A stretch of 64,000 bases of DNA from DHVE2 group archaeon. Lineage in GTDB: Archaea; Thermoplasmatota; Thermoplasmata; Thermoplasmatales; Aciduliprofundaceae. The stretch is from NCBI GenBank assembly GCA_027023265.1, contig JALVVV010000001.1, positions 1 to 64,000 on the forward strand, read 5' to 3'. Position numbers and translations under genes: made by a program. How positions within the stretch are numbered: the first letter of the stretch is position 1; every line of letters begins with the position of its first letter. The notes beneath the pieces are model-generated. The model made no database searches and was not told where the DNA came from. It saw nothing but the letters and a program-made list of their open reading frames with translations. Positions 8,287 to 18,171 of the stretch are shown in pieces.

Positions 8287-8367
8287 ATAACTGGTAGTTA
8301 CCAGTTATATATTAGTAAATACAAAGTCGTATTTAAAGATTACTAATAATTTGTAACTGTAAGTTAT
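8287..8367. promoter_or_regulatory. Paired operators between integrase and winged-helix regulator
   Basis: The sequence ATAACTnnnAGTTAC occurs twice, at 8287-8301 and, on the opposite strand, at 8353-8367. The first copy is part of a larger dyad with 10-bp arms (8287-8296 and 8299-8308). Between them is a nested inverted repeat, ATTAGTAAATAC against GTATTTA and TTACTAAT. The spacing between the divergent genes suggests that the adjacent winged-helix protein represses one or both promoters here. Confidence 0.65.
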
Positions 8368-8413
8368 AATTTTAGAGCTACAATATAAATAATAGTTGCT
8401 CATTACATGTCAT

Positions 8414-9028
8414 ATGTCAGTAGTAGATGCGCTGAATGAAAAAAACGCACTGATAATATTGAGAGAATTAAGAAAATACAGGGAGCCTGTATATTTGTCT
8501 CATCTACAAAAGGTAGTAAAAAATTATCATGTTCTGAAAAATACTGTCTTTAAACTAAGTGAAGTAGGGTTAATAAAAATTATAGAGGGAGAGTACAGAG
8601 GCAGACCTGTGATGAGTTTAACCCTAACTGAAAAGGGTAGATTAGTTGCAAATAAACTTTTTGAAATTTCTTCAATAGATGAATCAGAGAAAGATACTCT
8701 CAGTAGCTACGATTGGAAAGAGTCGTTAGAGTTTATAGAGTTTATAATCAAGCATGTAGACTTCCAAATAGAGACAGAAGACAGGCCTGATGTGTTATCT
8801 GTTTTTTTGATATCTGATGAGAATCTAGATAAGGAAGAGAATGTGAAAATTATTGGCGGTAAAAAATATGCCATTGTTGAACTGATAAATAATCCAAATG
8901 GTGCCCGTCCATATTTGTATTGTACTACATGTGAATCAGATACTTGTCACCACATAAGCTTTATATGGGCAAATCCTAAGACCCGTGAAAGGGTAATTAA
9001 TGAAATCTCAAAATGGCATTGCCGATGA
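8414..9028 (+). CDS. Winged-helix transcriptional regulator with C-terminal Cys/His cluster
   Basis: The product is 204 residues from the ATG at 8414; a TTG six codons earlier is less likely. Residues 5-80 form a winged helix (LSHLQKVVKNYHVLKNTVFK as recognition region, then the wing GEYRGRPVMSLTLTEKG), similar to MarR/PadR-type or archaeal DUF24-like regulators. The C-terminal part carries CTTCESDTCHH, a possible metal site. It is divergent from the integrase and faces repeated ATAACT...AGTTAC sites, so autoregulation and control of excision are likely. What the Cys/His cluster senses is unknown. Confidence 0.75.
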   Translation: MSVVDALNEKNALIILRELRKYREPVYLSHLQKVVKNYHVLKNTVFKLSEVGLIKIIEGEYRGRPVMSLTLTEKGRLVANKLFEISSIDESEKDTLSSYDWKESLEFIEFIIKHVDFQIETEDRPDVLSVFLISDENLDKEENVKIIGGKKYAIVELINNPNGARPYLYCTTCESDTCHHISFIWANPKTRERVINEISKWHCR

Positions 9029-9182
9029 GAATTCTAAATTAGGAGCTTTAATACTTATTATGTCTTTAGATTCTATAAAGTGGCTCTATTGCCAAAATTA
9101 AATTGTAAAATAGTCTCTTAAAAAACTTCGGAGAAAATATTATGATTTACCAAGGGATTATCTCCTTAGAGGTGTGTTAACA

Positions 9183-11534
9183 ATGGGGTGCAAATATGGA
9201 ATAAGCCGTACCGTGGAGTATTGGGATGGAACAAAGAAGAAGCTTAATAGCGAGCAATTGATGGAATTTCTAAAAGAAAAATTGAATTTTTGGAAATGGG
9301 CGGTAAATAATTCAGATATATCTGGATTTGACATCATTCATGAAGAAAATTGGAGAAAAAGAAATTTGAAAGAAATTAATGAAATTGTAAGAAAAATGCT
9401 TTCATTAAAAAATTTACAAGACATTCGAGATGCCCTAAAAACCCTCTTTTCTGCAAAAAATGAAAAAAGATTGATATGGTCCACATGGGGTGGCTTTTAT
9501 AGCTACATAGATAAGGGTCTCGATGATGATATAATATATCTAGCGAATCTTGTGAAGGATATTGCCACATCTGAAGATTTTAATGAAAAATGGGTAGAAG
9601 AGTTAAGTGATAAAATGATTGCATTCAATAGCAATTTTAGAAATCTGCGGAATTTAAAAGGCACCGTTAGGAATTTACTAGGTGAACTATTTGGAAAGAT
9701 TCACATCGAAATGCATCCCATATATAATGGAAATGCCAAGGAGTTTATAAATACATTTTTTAATTATAATTCATCGTCATACATGGATTTTGAGCAATGT
9801 TTTAATATTGTTAAAGAGGAGTATATTAAGAGTGTGGGTCGACTTATGTCACATGATATGCCTCTAAATTCAGAGATTGATGCCATGTTTAACTTCTATT
9901 TTCATAAAGGTGATATGGGTGAGAAACAGTGGAATGAAGTAAAGAAAAAATGGTATTTCGGGGTTTATAACGGTGAAAAACCCCATGTTGTGGAGGGAAA
10001 AAAGATGGAATATGTATATGCTGAATCCAATGAAGAAATCCCCTTTGAAAAGGACATAGAGACTCTATTAAATGCAAAAAACCAAATAATTCTCTATGGC
10101 CCTCCAGGAACTGGCAAAACATGGATTGCCAGAGAGTATGTAAACAAAAAGATTGAAGAGTCAAAATACAAGACCTCCACTAATAGAACCTCTCTAAAGA
10201 ATGAATTGGGCTATTATTTGTTGGTAATGAATACTTCTACGTACCCTATTAAAAACATTGTACTTGGTATGGAAGAAGAGTTTACTGGAAACGTGAAATC
10301 TGCCTTTGAATCCCTAAATGTTGGAGATATTGCATTTGTGTATGTTGGTGCTCCAGAGAAGAGGGTGTATGCAATTGCCAGATGCTCCGAGAAAATTGAT
10401 GACCACCATGCAAAGTTCAAAATATTGAAAATTGTGAAAGGACCAAGCTATCAGGATATGAAGAGTGAAGAACCCATAATGAGTAATCCAGGAGTAAGAA
10501 GTATGCTGAGGGGTACACTCTTTGCTTTGTCTCCAGATGAGGCAAACTGGATAGCTTCCAAGATAAATAGGAATGTGCTTGAGGATTTAGGATTGCTAGA
10601 AACTCTTAGAGAAGAAGAGTATAAGTACTCGGAATTTGTGACTTTTCACCCATCTTTCTCCTATGAGGACTTCGTAGAGAGCATAAAGCCAAGTTCTGAA
10701 GATAATGAGTTAAAATTCAGGATAGAGGAGGGGGTATTCAAGAAAATGGCCAGGGATGCTTATAACGCTCTATTGGACTATGCTGAAATTGAACAATCAA
10801 AGAGATGGTTTGAGAATAAGGGACTACCGAAATTAGATGAGAGTGAGGAGAACAAAGTTAAGGAAAAGATTAAAGAAGGTGATTTCCCGAAGTTTTACCT
10901 GATAATTGATGAAATCAACCGTGGGGATGTAAGCAAAATATTCGGAGAGCTCATTACATTGTTAGAAAAGGATAAGCGTCTGTTCATGGAGCACGAAATG
11001 AGAGTCAAACTCCCATACTCCAAAAAAGAATTTGGTGTACCACCAAATCTCTACATCATAGGTACAATGAACACGGCAGACAGGAGCATAGCGCTTATGG
11101 ATGTGGCTCTGAGGAGAAGATTCGCTTTCTTGGAGATTATGCCAGATATGAGTGTTGTTGAAAACCTAGTAATAAATAAGCTACCTGATGATTTGAAGAA
11201 TTTGGCAACGAAGGCATTAGACGTACTTAAAAAAATTAATGAGAGAATCAGAGAAAATTACGACAGAGACCACCAAATAGGGCATTCTTACTATTTGCAG
11301 CTAAAAAATGCAAAGACAGAGGATGAGCTTGAGAGCAAACTGAAATATATCTGGCTCTACGAAATTCTTCCCTTGCTCCAGGAATACTTCTACGGCTCTG
11401 AAGATAAACTGGCCAAAGTGCTCTATAAATGTGAGAAGAAGGAAAATGTTGATTTTATAGAGTGTTATAAAGATAAGATTAATTCGAGTATAACAGAGTT
11501 TTTTGATTCCATACTTAAATCCAATAGCGAGTGA
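9183..11534 (+). CDS. mcrB: McrB-like AAA+ GTPase with an inserted EVE-like domain
   Basis: The product is 783 residues from the ATG at 9183, with GAGGTG at 9169-9174. McrB is the motor of McrBC, which cuts modified DNA. The N-terminal 290 residues have no recognised family and are the likely target-binding part. Walker A GPPGTGKT lies near 305, Walker B IIDEINRGD near 572, and the McrB-specific NTADRS with ALRRRF near 630. Between Walker A and Walker B, about residues 343-466, sits a beta-rich module (VGDIAFVYVG, YAIARC, ending in a Trp/Ile helix) that resembles EVE/PUA-like readers of modified bases. It overlaps the mcrC reading frame. Confidence 0.85.
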   Translation: MGCKYGISRTVEYWDGTKKKLNSEQLMEFLKEKLNFWKWAVNNSDISGFDIIHEENWRKRNLKEINEIVRKMLSLKNLQDIRDALKTLFSAKNEKRLIWSTWGGFYSYIDKGLDDDIIYLANLVKDIATSEDFNEKWVEELSDKMIAFNSNFRNLRNLKGTVRNLLGELFGKIHIEMHPIYNGNAKEFINTFFNYNSSSYMDFEQCFNIVKEEYIKSVGRLMSHDMPLNSEIDAMFNFYFHKGDMGEKQWNEVKKKWYFGVYNGEKPHVVEGKKMEYVYAESNEEIPFEKDIETLLNAKNQIILYGPPGTGKTWIAREYVNKKIEESKYKTSTNRTSLKNELGYYLLVMNTSTYPIKNIVLGMEEEFTGNVKSAFESLNVGDIAFVYVGAPEKRVYAIARCSEKIDDHHAKFKILKIVKGPSYQDMKSEEPIMSNPGVRSMLRGTLFALSPDEANWIASKINRNVLEDLGLLETLREEEYKYSEFVTFHPSFSYEDFVESIKPSSEDNELKFRIEEGVFKKMARDAYNALLDYAEIEQSKRWFENKGLPKLDESEENKVKEKIKEGDFPKFYLIIDEINRGDVSKIFGELITLLEKDKRLFMEHEMRVKLPYSKKEFGVPPNLYIIGTMNTADRSIALMDVALRRRFAFLEIMPDMSVVENLVINKLPDDLKNLATKALDVLKKINERIRENYDRDHQIGHSYYLQLKNAKTEDELESKLKYIWLYEILPLLQEYFYGSEDKLAKVLYKCEKKENVDFIECYKDKINSSITEFFDSILKSNSE

Positions 11535-11539
11535 TACGC

Positions 11540-12901
11540 ATGGTCCACATCGAGCTCAAGGAATACGATGAAATAGAGCTCGAAATAATACAGGAGAATC
11601 TGTGGGATGGTAGAAAAGATACTATTGGAGACAGAACTTTAGATTTGATCATAGAGTTGAATGAGAAATTTGTTGATGTAGACACTGGCGTGAAGAAAAG
11701 ATTTCTGGATATTGTTGTGTATCCAGGAAAGAATAAAGTCAAAATAAAAGCAAAAAATTGGGTTGGATTTGTAACTGTGAATAATCTAACAATCAACATT
11801 CTTCCAAAGTTCAACAAAGAAGAAGAGAAAGAAAGGGTTATACGGAATCTCGTAAAAATGTTGCAGGTTGCATGGGAGATACCAATTAGAGATGTGGAAA
11901 TTTCCTCTTTGAAACTAGAAAAGGATTCAATATTTGAAGTTCTTATCACCATATACTCCGCCAAACTGCTGGACATGCTCAAAGAGGGGATGTACAGAGA
12001 ATACGTTAGAATATCCGATGACCTGAAATATGTTAAAGGCCAAATTGACTTCTCAAAATACTCCAGAAGATGGGAAAGGCGGCATATCATACCTGTGAAT
12101 TATAACGATAGAAATCCTGATAATATTCTCAATAGAACCCTAAAATACGCAGCACATATAGCATCATTCTACACAGCTAATTCGGATAATTTTGCAAGAC
12201 TGAAAATGATAGAGAACCTTATGGACTCTGTTTCTTCCTCGCCCGTAGCCTTATCTGAAGTGGATAGAATAGCGTTCACCAGATTAAATGATATTTACAA
12301 ACCTTTGGTGAATATGGCTAGGCTGTTAATTGCTAGTGCAAGTCCAGCATTCACTGGGGGAAATAGACATGTGTATGCGTTTTTGATTCCTATGGAAAAA
12401 GTGTTTGAGATTTTTATAGCTAAGATATTAGTGCAATATAAAGAGCGTATTTTTAAAGATACGAATGAAGAGTTAAAAATATATGTGCAGGGTGCTGATA
12501 AAACTAAATATTTGCTGAGAGATGTTGATACGAACCACAAAGTATTCAAATTGATACCTGATATTACCATAAAAATAGGCGATAAGAGGTACATTATAGA
12601 TACAAAATATAAGCTTTTAAACACTGAGGATGAAAAAAGATATGGGGTATCCCCGGATGATGTCTATCAAATGATGGCTTATGCAATTTCCTACGATGCT
12701 GAAAAAATTATGTTGCTGTATCCAAAAAATGTGGCAGACTTTGAAGGAGAAAAAACATGGGGATTTGAGAGCGTTGAGAAAAAGATGGCTAACAAAAAGT
12801 TACTGGTGAGAGATATTGACTTAAGAATAGACTTAATCAATGATTTTGATACGTTATTAAATAAACTAAAAAGCCATATAAATTCCCTTACGGGAGAATA
12901 A
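11540..12901 (+). CDS. mcrC: McrC-like nuclease subunit
   Basis: The product is 453 residues. It supplies the endonuclease of the McrBC complex and stimulates McrB GTPase activity. The N-terminal half is the McrB-binding beta-rich region. The C-terminal half has a PD-(D/E)xK core: LIPDITIKIG near 340 followed by IIDTKYK near 355. The ATG lies 5 bases after the mcrB stop. A GTG three codons earlier overlaps the stop and could also be used. The order mcrB-mcrC and tight coupling are typical. The type I restriction genes follow 46 bases later. Confidence 0.88.
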   Translation: MVHIELKEYDEIELEIIQENLWDGRKDTIGDRTLDLIIELNEKFVDVDTGVKKRFLDIVVYPGKNKVKIKAKNWVGFVTVNNLTINILPKFNKEEEKERVIRNLVKMLQVAWEIPIRDVEISSLKLEKDSIFEVLITIYSAKLLDMLKEGMYREYVRISDDLKYVKGQIDFSKYSRRWERRHIIPVNYNDRNPDNILNRTLKYAAHIASFYTANSDNFARLKMIENLMDSVSSSPVALSEVDRIAFTRLNDIYKPLVNMARLLIASASPAFTGGNRHVYAFLIPMEKVFEIFIAKILVQYKERIFKDTNEELKIYVQGADKTKYLLRDVDTNHKVFKLIPDITIKIGDKRYIIDTKYKLLNTEDEKRYGVSPDDVYQMMAYAISYDAEKIMLLYPKNVADFEGEKTWGFESVEKKMANKKLLVRDIDLRIDLINDFDTLLNKLKSHINSLTGE

Positions 12902-12947
12902 TTAAATAGATTGTCCTTATTATAATGATAGGGTAACGGTGGCCCCT

Positions 12948-15479
12948 ATGTTAAATGAAGCAGATACCCGTGCAAAACTCATAAATCCGAAGTTATATGA
13001 AGCAGGATGGGAAGAGGATAAGATAGGAAGAGAACTACCCATCACAGAAGGAAGAATAATTGATGATTATGGCAACAGAAAAGGTGCTTTGAAGCCCGAT
13101 TATATCCTTTTCCTTGAGAAGAACTTTCCCATAGCGGTGGTGGAAGCAAAAGATGTGAGCCACCATCGTGCAGCAGGGTTGCAGCAGGCTAAGAGATATG
13201 CCCAGATGCTTAATGTTCCTTTTGCATATTCTACCAATGGTCGTGAAATAGAAGAATATGATTTCATAACAAAGAAGCAGACAACCCTTGAGAAGTTTCC
13301 ATCACCCGAAGAGCTGTGGGAGAGATATTCTAAGTGGAAATTCGGCAGGGTAGTGCCTTTAGAGAAGGAGAATAATCCATTGGCTTATCCGTTTAAAATT
13401 GTTAGAGGAAGAAAACCGAGGTACTATCAGATTGCAGCTGTGAAGAGAATAATTGAGGCATTTCTTGACGGTAAAAAGAGGATATTGCTAACGATGGCAA
13501 CGGGTACGGGTAAGACCGAAGTTGCCTTCTGGGTAGTATGGAAACTTTACCATACAAAGAAGATAAGGCGGGTACTCTACATAGCAGATAGAACGATGCT
13601 AAGAGACCAAGCGTATAACCGCTTTGAGCCTTTTGGAAATAAGAGAGATATGATTATAGAGGGAAAAACACCCACAACTAGGGACATTTACTTTGCCACA
13701 TACCAGACGCTTTATTCAGAGAAAGATGGAAAGAGACTCTATAGAAACTACCCGCCAGATTTCTTTGATATGGTTATTATTGACGAGTGCCATCGTTCAG
13801 GTTATGGTCGCTGGAAAGAAATCTTGGATTATTTCTCTGGCGCAGTACACTTTGGTATGACTGCCACTCCCAGAATCAAAACTAATAATGAGAATATTGA
13901 CACTTACGCATATTTTGGAAAGCCTGTATATGTCTACAGCTTGGGGCAGGGCATTGAAGATGGATTCCTGGCGCCTTACAAAATCCACAAAATCTATATG
14001 AATGTAGATAAGAAGGGTGGAATTATATTAGGTGAGGTGGCCAGTGAAGGTGCCATAATCAAAGTTCCAGAAGATGTAGAACCCAAAGAGTTTTATTCTG
14101 TTGGAGAGTTTGAGAAGAGGATTATTCTCCCAGACAGGACAGAGGCTATGACGAAGAAGCTTGCAGAAATATTGAAAACCTATGGGCCACTGGATAAAAC
14201 GATTGTATTTTGTGTAACTAAAGAGCACGCCTTAGATGTGGTTAAGATACTCCAAAATGAGCTTGCTCCTGAGGTAATGAGCACGGGTATTGACGCTGAT
14301 GATTATGTTGTAAGAATAGTTGATGAAGAGCCTAATGTTAAGGAGCTCATAGATAAGATGGCAGATGCAGAATCACAGACACCAGTTATTGCAGTTACCG
14401 TAGATTTATTAAGCACTGGAGTAGATATTCCGCCTGTTAAAAACATTGTGTTCATGAAGCCCATTGCATCCAAGGTTCTTTTCAAACAGATTATGGGCAG
14501 AGGAAGCAGGGTGAGTGAAGATGCCGACAAATTCTATTTCAGAATAATTGATTTTGTGGATGCCACCAGACTTCTAGACCCTTGGGACTTGCCTCCTGAG
14601 TGGGAGCCTCCTGAGCCTCCCGAAGGGCCCTATGATTACTTCATCCGTGGGAAGGTTGTGGATGAGGAGGATGGAAGAGCCATTCCAAATGCCAGAATTA
14701 CCGTTCAGATAGGTGTTAATTCAATAGTTCCCTCCAGGACTGATGATAATGGAGACTTCAGAGTTAGTAAACTTCCAAGGGTTCCTGTCAAAGTGAAGGT
14801 TGAGGCAAAGAACTACAAACCAAGGACAGTAACCGTGGAAACCACACCCTCTGACGATAAGATTTCCGTAGTTATTGAGCTCAAAAAGAAGAAACCGAAG
14901 GAAGGAAAGATTGTTGTTGAAGGAATAAATGTTTACATTGAAGAGGAGATATATGTAGAGGTTGAAGGAAAGAAGCTCAATAAGGCCAAGTATATTGAAT
15001 ATGCCAAGGAGAATGTAAAAGCGAAGGTGCTTACTCTAGATGATTTGAGAAAGATATGGATTAACAGGGAGAGCAGAGAGAAGTTTCTGAAGGAGCTTCA
15101 ATCAAAGAGTATAAATCCCGACCTGATAGCGAGGTTGATGAATAGGCCTGATGCAGATGCGTTTGATATCCTTGCGCATATAGCATTTGACGCCCCTATT
15201 TTGAGCAGAGATGACAGAGCACAGATATTGATGATGGAGAAGCAGGAGATAATAAACTCATTTAATGAGGTAGCCAAAGAGGTACTTTTGAATCTTATTG
15301 AGAAATACAAGGTGGGTGGAATAGACGAGATAACTCCAGAGGCACTGGATACCCCTGATATGCAGAAGATAGGGAAGCTCCAAGAGATAATAAATGCCTT
15401 TGGTGGCATTGATAAACTACAGGAGGCTTTGCAAGAGATTTCTGAGGGCCTCTACGATATAGGTGGAGGGATTAACTGA
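12948..15479 (+). CDS. hsdR: Type I restriction enzyme R subunit with extra beta-sandwich domain
   Basis: The product is 843 residues from the ATG at 12948. Type I R subunits translocate DNA and cut it far from the target. The N-terminal nuclease has KPDYILFLEKN then VVEAKD. The helicase core has ATGTGKTEVAF near 186 and IIDECHRSGYGRW near 278, plus the C-terminal motif MGRGSRVSED near 518. Between the helicase and the C-terminal HsdM-contact region, about residues 563-650, lies GKVVDEEDGRAIPNARI with NGDFRVSKLP, a carboxypeptidase-regulatory-like Ig fold usually found in secreted proteins. The stop overlaps the hsdM start. Confidence 0.9.
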   Translation: MLNEADTRAKLINPKLYEAGWEEDKIGRELPITEGRIIDDYGNRKGALKPDYILFLEKNFPIAVVEAKDVSHHRAAGLQQAKRYAQMLNVPFAYSTNGREIEEYDFITKKQTTLEKFPSPEELWERYSKWKFGRVVPLEKENNPLAYPFKIVRGRKPRYYQIAAVKRIIEAFLDGKKRILLTMATGTGKTEVAFWVVWKLYHTKKIRRVLYIADRTMLRDQAYNRFEPFGNKRDMIIEGKTPTTRDIYFATYQTLYSEKDGKRLYRNYPPDFFDMVIIDECHRSGYGRWKEILDYFSGAVHFGMTATPRIKTNNENIDTYAYFGKPVYVYSLGQGIEDGFLAPYKIHKIYMNVDKKGGIILGEVASEGAIIKVPEDVEPKEFYSVGEFEKRIILPDRTEAMTKKLAEILKTYGPLDKTIVFCVTKEHALDVVKILQNELAPEVMSTGIDADDYVVRIVDEEPNVKELIDKMADAESQTPVIAVTVDLLSTGVDIPPVKNIVFMKPIASKVLFKQIMGRGSRVSEDADKFYFRIIDFVDATRLLDPWDLPPEWEPPEPPEGPYDYFIRGKVVDEEDGRAIPNARITVQIGVNSIVPSRTDDNGDFRVSKLPRVPVKVKVEAKNYKPRTVTVETTPSDDKISVVIELKKKKPKEGKIVVEGINVYIEEEIYVEVEGKKLNKAKYIEYAKENVKAKVLTLDDLRKIWINRESREKFLKELQSKSINPDLIARLMNRPDADAFDILAHIAFDAPILSRDDRAQILMMEKQEIINSFNEVAKEVLLNLIEKYKVGGIDEITPEALDTPDMQKIGKLQEIINAFGGIDKLQEALQEISEGLYDIGGGIN

Positions 15480-16915
15480 TGGATAGGGCAATGCTGAAAT
15501 CAAAGTTCAAGCAGGCATGTGATATCTTAAGGAATGAAATCGCTTCCGTAAATTACATAGTGCAGCTCTCTTGGATGCTCTTCCTAAAATTATACGATGA
15601 GCTGGAAGATGAAAGGGAGATAAAAGCCAAGTTGAGGGGAGAAGTATACAAAAGAAAGATACCTCCGCCATATCGCTGGAAGGATTGGGTTTACAAAGAT
15701 ATGAGAGATGAAGAGGTTATAGATTTCATAAATAACCAGCTGTTTCCCTTCCTGAGAAATCTGGATGGCGATGAGGAAAGTGAGCTCATAGCCACCATAT
15801 TTCGTGGAAAGGAGATTCAGAATTATTTGCACGATGGGTATGTTCTAAAGGATGTTGCCAAACTCCTTGATGCTTTAGAGCTGAAGACGAGAGACGATAT
15901 CTATGTTATATCCACCCTGTACGAGGAATTGCTTCCAGAGATTGGAGAGATGGGCAAGTATGCGGGAGAATACTATACACCTAGGCCAGTGATTAGGCTG
16001 ATGGTAAATATTGTCAATCCTAAAATCGGGGAGAGAATTCTTGACCCGTTTATGGGCTCTGCAGGTTTCCTTATTGAGAGCTATAACCACATTCTGAAGA
16101 GTAAGAAGGTATTCACCACGAAGGAATCCGAGATTCTCAAAGATATGTTCCACGCACAGGAGAAGAAGGATATTCCATATCTAATTGGGATTATGAATCT
16201 CATACTTCACAATGTGCCCACAAAGCATATTCACAAGGTAGATACCTTCGCAGAGGATGTTATGAAGATTCAGGAGAAGGATAGATTCCATATCATTCTC
16301 ACCAATCCGCCGTTTGGAGGCAAGTTTGATAAGAGATACAAAGCCAATTTCCCTATTAAAAGCTCAGATACGGAGTTAATGGCGTTGCAGTATGTGATGA
16401 GAAAAGTAAAGCATGGTGGGAGAGTGGGCATAGTTGTACCAGAGGGTGTACTTTCCAACACCACTGGGCCCTTTGTGAGGGTGAGAAAAGAGCTGCTCCA
16501 AAATTACAATGTGCATACCATAATCTCTCTCCCCAAGGGTGTATTCACCGCCACTGGAAAGACATCTGTTAAGACAAATCTCCTATTCTTTGACAGAACT
16601 GGCTCCACGGAGGAGATATGGTACTACGAGATTCAACCGCCAGAGGGAATGAAGAATTTCACAAAGACTAGGCCTATGATGGATGAGGACTGGAAAGACT
16701 GTCTTGAGAAATGGAAGAAGAGGGAAGTTGGGGAGAATTCGTGGGTGGTGAGCATTGATGATATTGACAACGATACCTACGAGCTCACACCCCGAAATCC
16801 GAGCAAGTTGAAGAAGAAAGAGTACAGACCGCCGAGGGAGATTCTGGAAGATGTTATTAAAGAGGAGAAGGAAGTTATGAATCTCCTTGAAGAGCTGCGA
16901 GGGTTGCTCAAATGA
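15479..16915 (+). CDS. hsdM: Type I DNA methyltransferase M subunit
   Basis: The product is 478 residues. With HsdS it methylates adenine in the recognition site and forms part of the restriction complex. An N-terminal helical HsdM_N region precedes the catalytic domain. SAM motif I is DPFMGSAGFLIE near 200, and the catalytic NPPFGG (the N6-adenine NPPF/Y type) lies near 281. The ATG overlaps the hsdR stop (TGATG). The 3' end overlaps hsdS by 4 bases, so the three genes form one tight operon. Confidence 0.93.
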   Translation: MDRAMLKSKFKQACDILRNEIASVNYIVQLSWMLFLKLYDELEDEREIKAKLRGEVYKRKIPPPYRWKDWVYKDMRDEEVIDFINNQLFPFLRNLDGDEESELIATIFRGKEIQNYLHDGYVLKDVAKLLDALELKTRDDIYVISTLYEELLPEIGEMGKYAGEYYTPRPVIRLMVNIVNPKIGERILDPFMGSAGFLIESYNHILKSKKVFTTKESEILKDMFHAQEKKDIPYLIGIMNLILHNVPTKHIHKVDTFAEDVMKIQEKDRFHIILTNPPFGGKFDKRYKANFPIKSSDTELMALQYVMRKVKHGGRVGIVVPEGVLSNTTGPFVRVRKELLQNYNVHTIISLPKGVFTATGKTSVKTNLLFFDRTGSTEEIWYYEIQPPEGMKNFTKTRPMMDEDWKDCLEKWKKREVGENSWVVSIDDIDNDTYELTPRNPSKLKKKEYRPPREILEDVIKEEKEVMNLLEELRGLLK

Positions 16916-18171
16916 AACTTGACGATTTCATAAAAGAGGAGAAAAAACCGTGGGAAGAGGATGGGATTGAGTGGCGAGAAGTAAAGATAAAAGATGTTTG
17001 TAAAAGAAGGAGCGAGAATGTTATTCCAGATGGGGATAAGGATATCTATGTTGGGCTAGAACACATTCAATCTGGGGAAATTGAACTTAAGAGATGGGAC
17101 TATAGCGGTAAAGTAAAAAGTACAAAGTACAGATTCTATCCAAATGATATATTATACGGTAAATTGCGGCCTTATTTAGATAAAGCAGTTGTAGCTACTA
17201 AAGAAGGGATTTGCTCAACGGATTTCATAGTTATTCAGGCAATTGAAGATAAAATTTTGCCATATTATCTCGTGTTCTTCCTCCACACAAAGTCTTTCGT
17301 AGATTATACCACATCAATGATGAAAGGCGTACATCTCCCAAGAGTATCTTGGAGTACCATAAAAAATGTAAAAATCCCGCTTCCCTTCCGCAACGGCAAA
17401 CCCGATTTGGAGACGCAGCGGAAAATCGTGGAGTACATAGAGGCAAACTTCTCTCGCATTGATGGCATAATTGAGAGGAAGAAGAGAGAGTTGGAGCGTC
17501 TGGATGAGCTCTGGGAAAGCGCACTGGAGCAGGCGTTCAGGCCGAAGGCGGGGGAGGAGTGGAGGGAAGTTAAACTAAAAGCTGCAACAGAAGATATTAA
17601 AAGTGGAGGAACACCAAGTAGGAGAAAAGAGGAATATTGGAAAAATGGCACCATACCATGGGTAAAAATTCAAGACATCCCTGAAGATGGATTTGTAAGT
17701 ACTACTGAAGAAAAAATAACAGAGATTGGGTTAAGAAATTCCTCAGCAAAACTATTGCCAGAGGGGACTATTTTGTTTACTATTTTTGCAACTATTGGAA
17801 GAGTAGGAATACTAAATATTAAAGCCGCAACAAATCAGGCCATTGCGGGAATAATCCCAAAGAGAGAGTATGATACAAAGTATATGTATTGGGTGCTCCG
17901 CAAATTCGGAGAAAATCTAAAAGATAGGGGTAGGGGTGGTGCTCAAAATAATGTAAATTTAACTTTCCTTAGAAATCTCAAAATTCCAGTTCCATTCCGC
18001 AAAGGCAAACCTGACTTAGAAAAACAAAGAGAGATTGCACAATATCTTGATTCTGTCTATGAGAAAATCAGGATGCTAAAGGAGAAAATCCATAACCAGA
18101 TAAGCCAGCTGGAGGAGATGAAAGAAAGCATACTGGAGGAGGTGTTTAATCATCAGGTATTGACTTCATAA
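16912..18171 (+). CDS. hsdS: Type I specificity subunit with two target-recognition domains
   Basis: The product is 419 residues. It selects the DNA target for both methylation and cleavage. It shows the internal symmetry of HsdS: each target-recognition domain is followed by a conserved helix with nearly the same lead-in, PFRNGKPDLETQRKIVEYI near 163 and PFRKGKPDLEKQREIAQYL near 362. The two variable domains (about 20-160 and 222-358) differ, as expected for a bipartite target. The ATG overlaps hsdM. The final 26 bases overlap the convergent gene at 18146. Confidence 0.93.
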   Translation: MKLDDFIKEEKKPWEEDGIEWREVKIKDVCKRRSENVIPDGDKDIYVGLEHIQSGEIELKRWDYSGKVKSTKYRFYPNDILYGKLRPYLDKAVVATKEGICSTDFIVIQAIEDKILPYYLVFFLHTKSFVDYTTSMMKGVHLPRVSWSTIKNVKIPLPFRNGKPDLETQRKIVEYIEANFSRIDGIIERKKRELERLDELWESALEQAFRPKAGEEWREVKLKAATEDIKSGGTPSRRKEEYWKNGTIPWVKIQDIPEDGFVSTTEEKITEIGLRNSSAKLLPEGTILFTIFATIGRVGILNIKAATNQAIAGIIPKREYDTKYMYWVLRKFGENLKDRGRGGAQNNVNLTFLRNLKIPVPFRKGKPDLEKQREIAQYLDSVYEKIRMLKEKIHNQISQLEEMKESILEEVFNHQVLTS

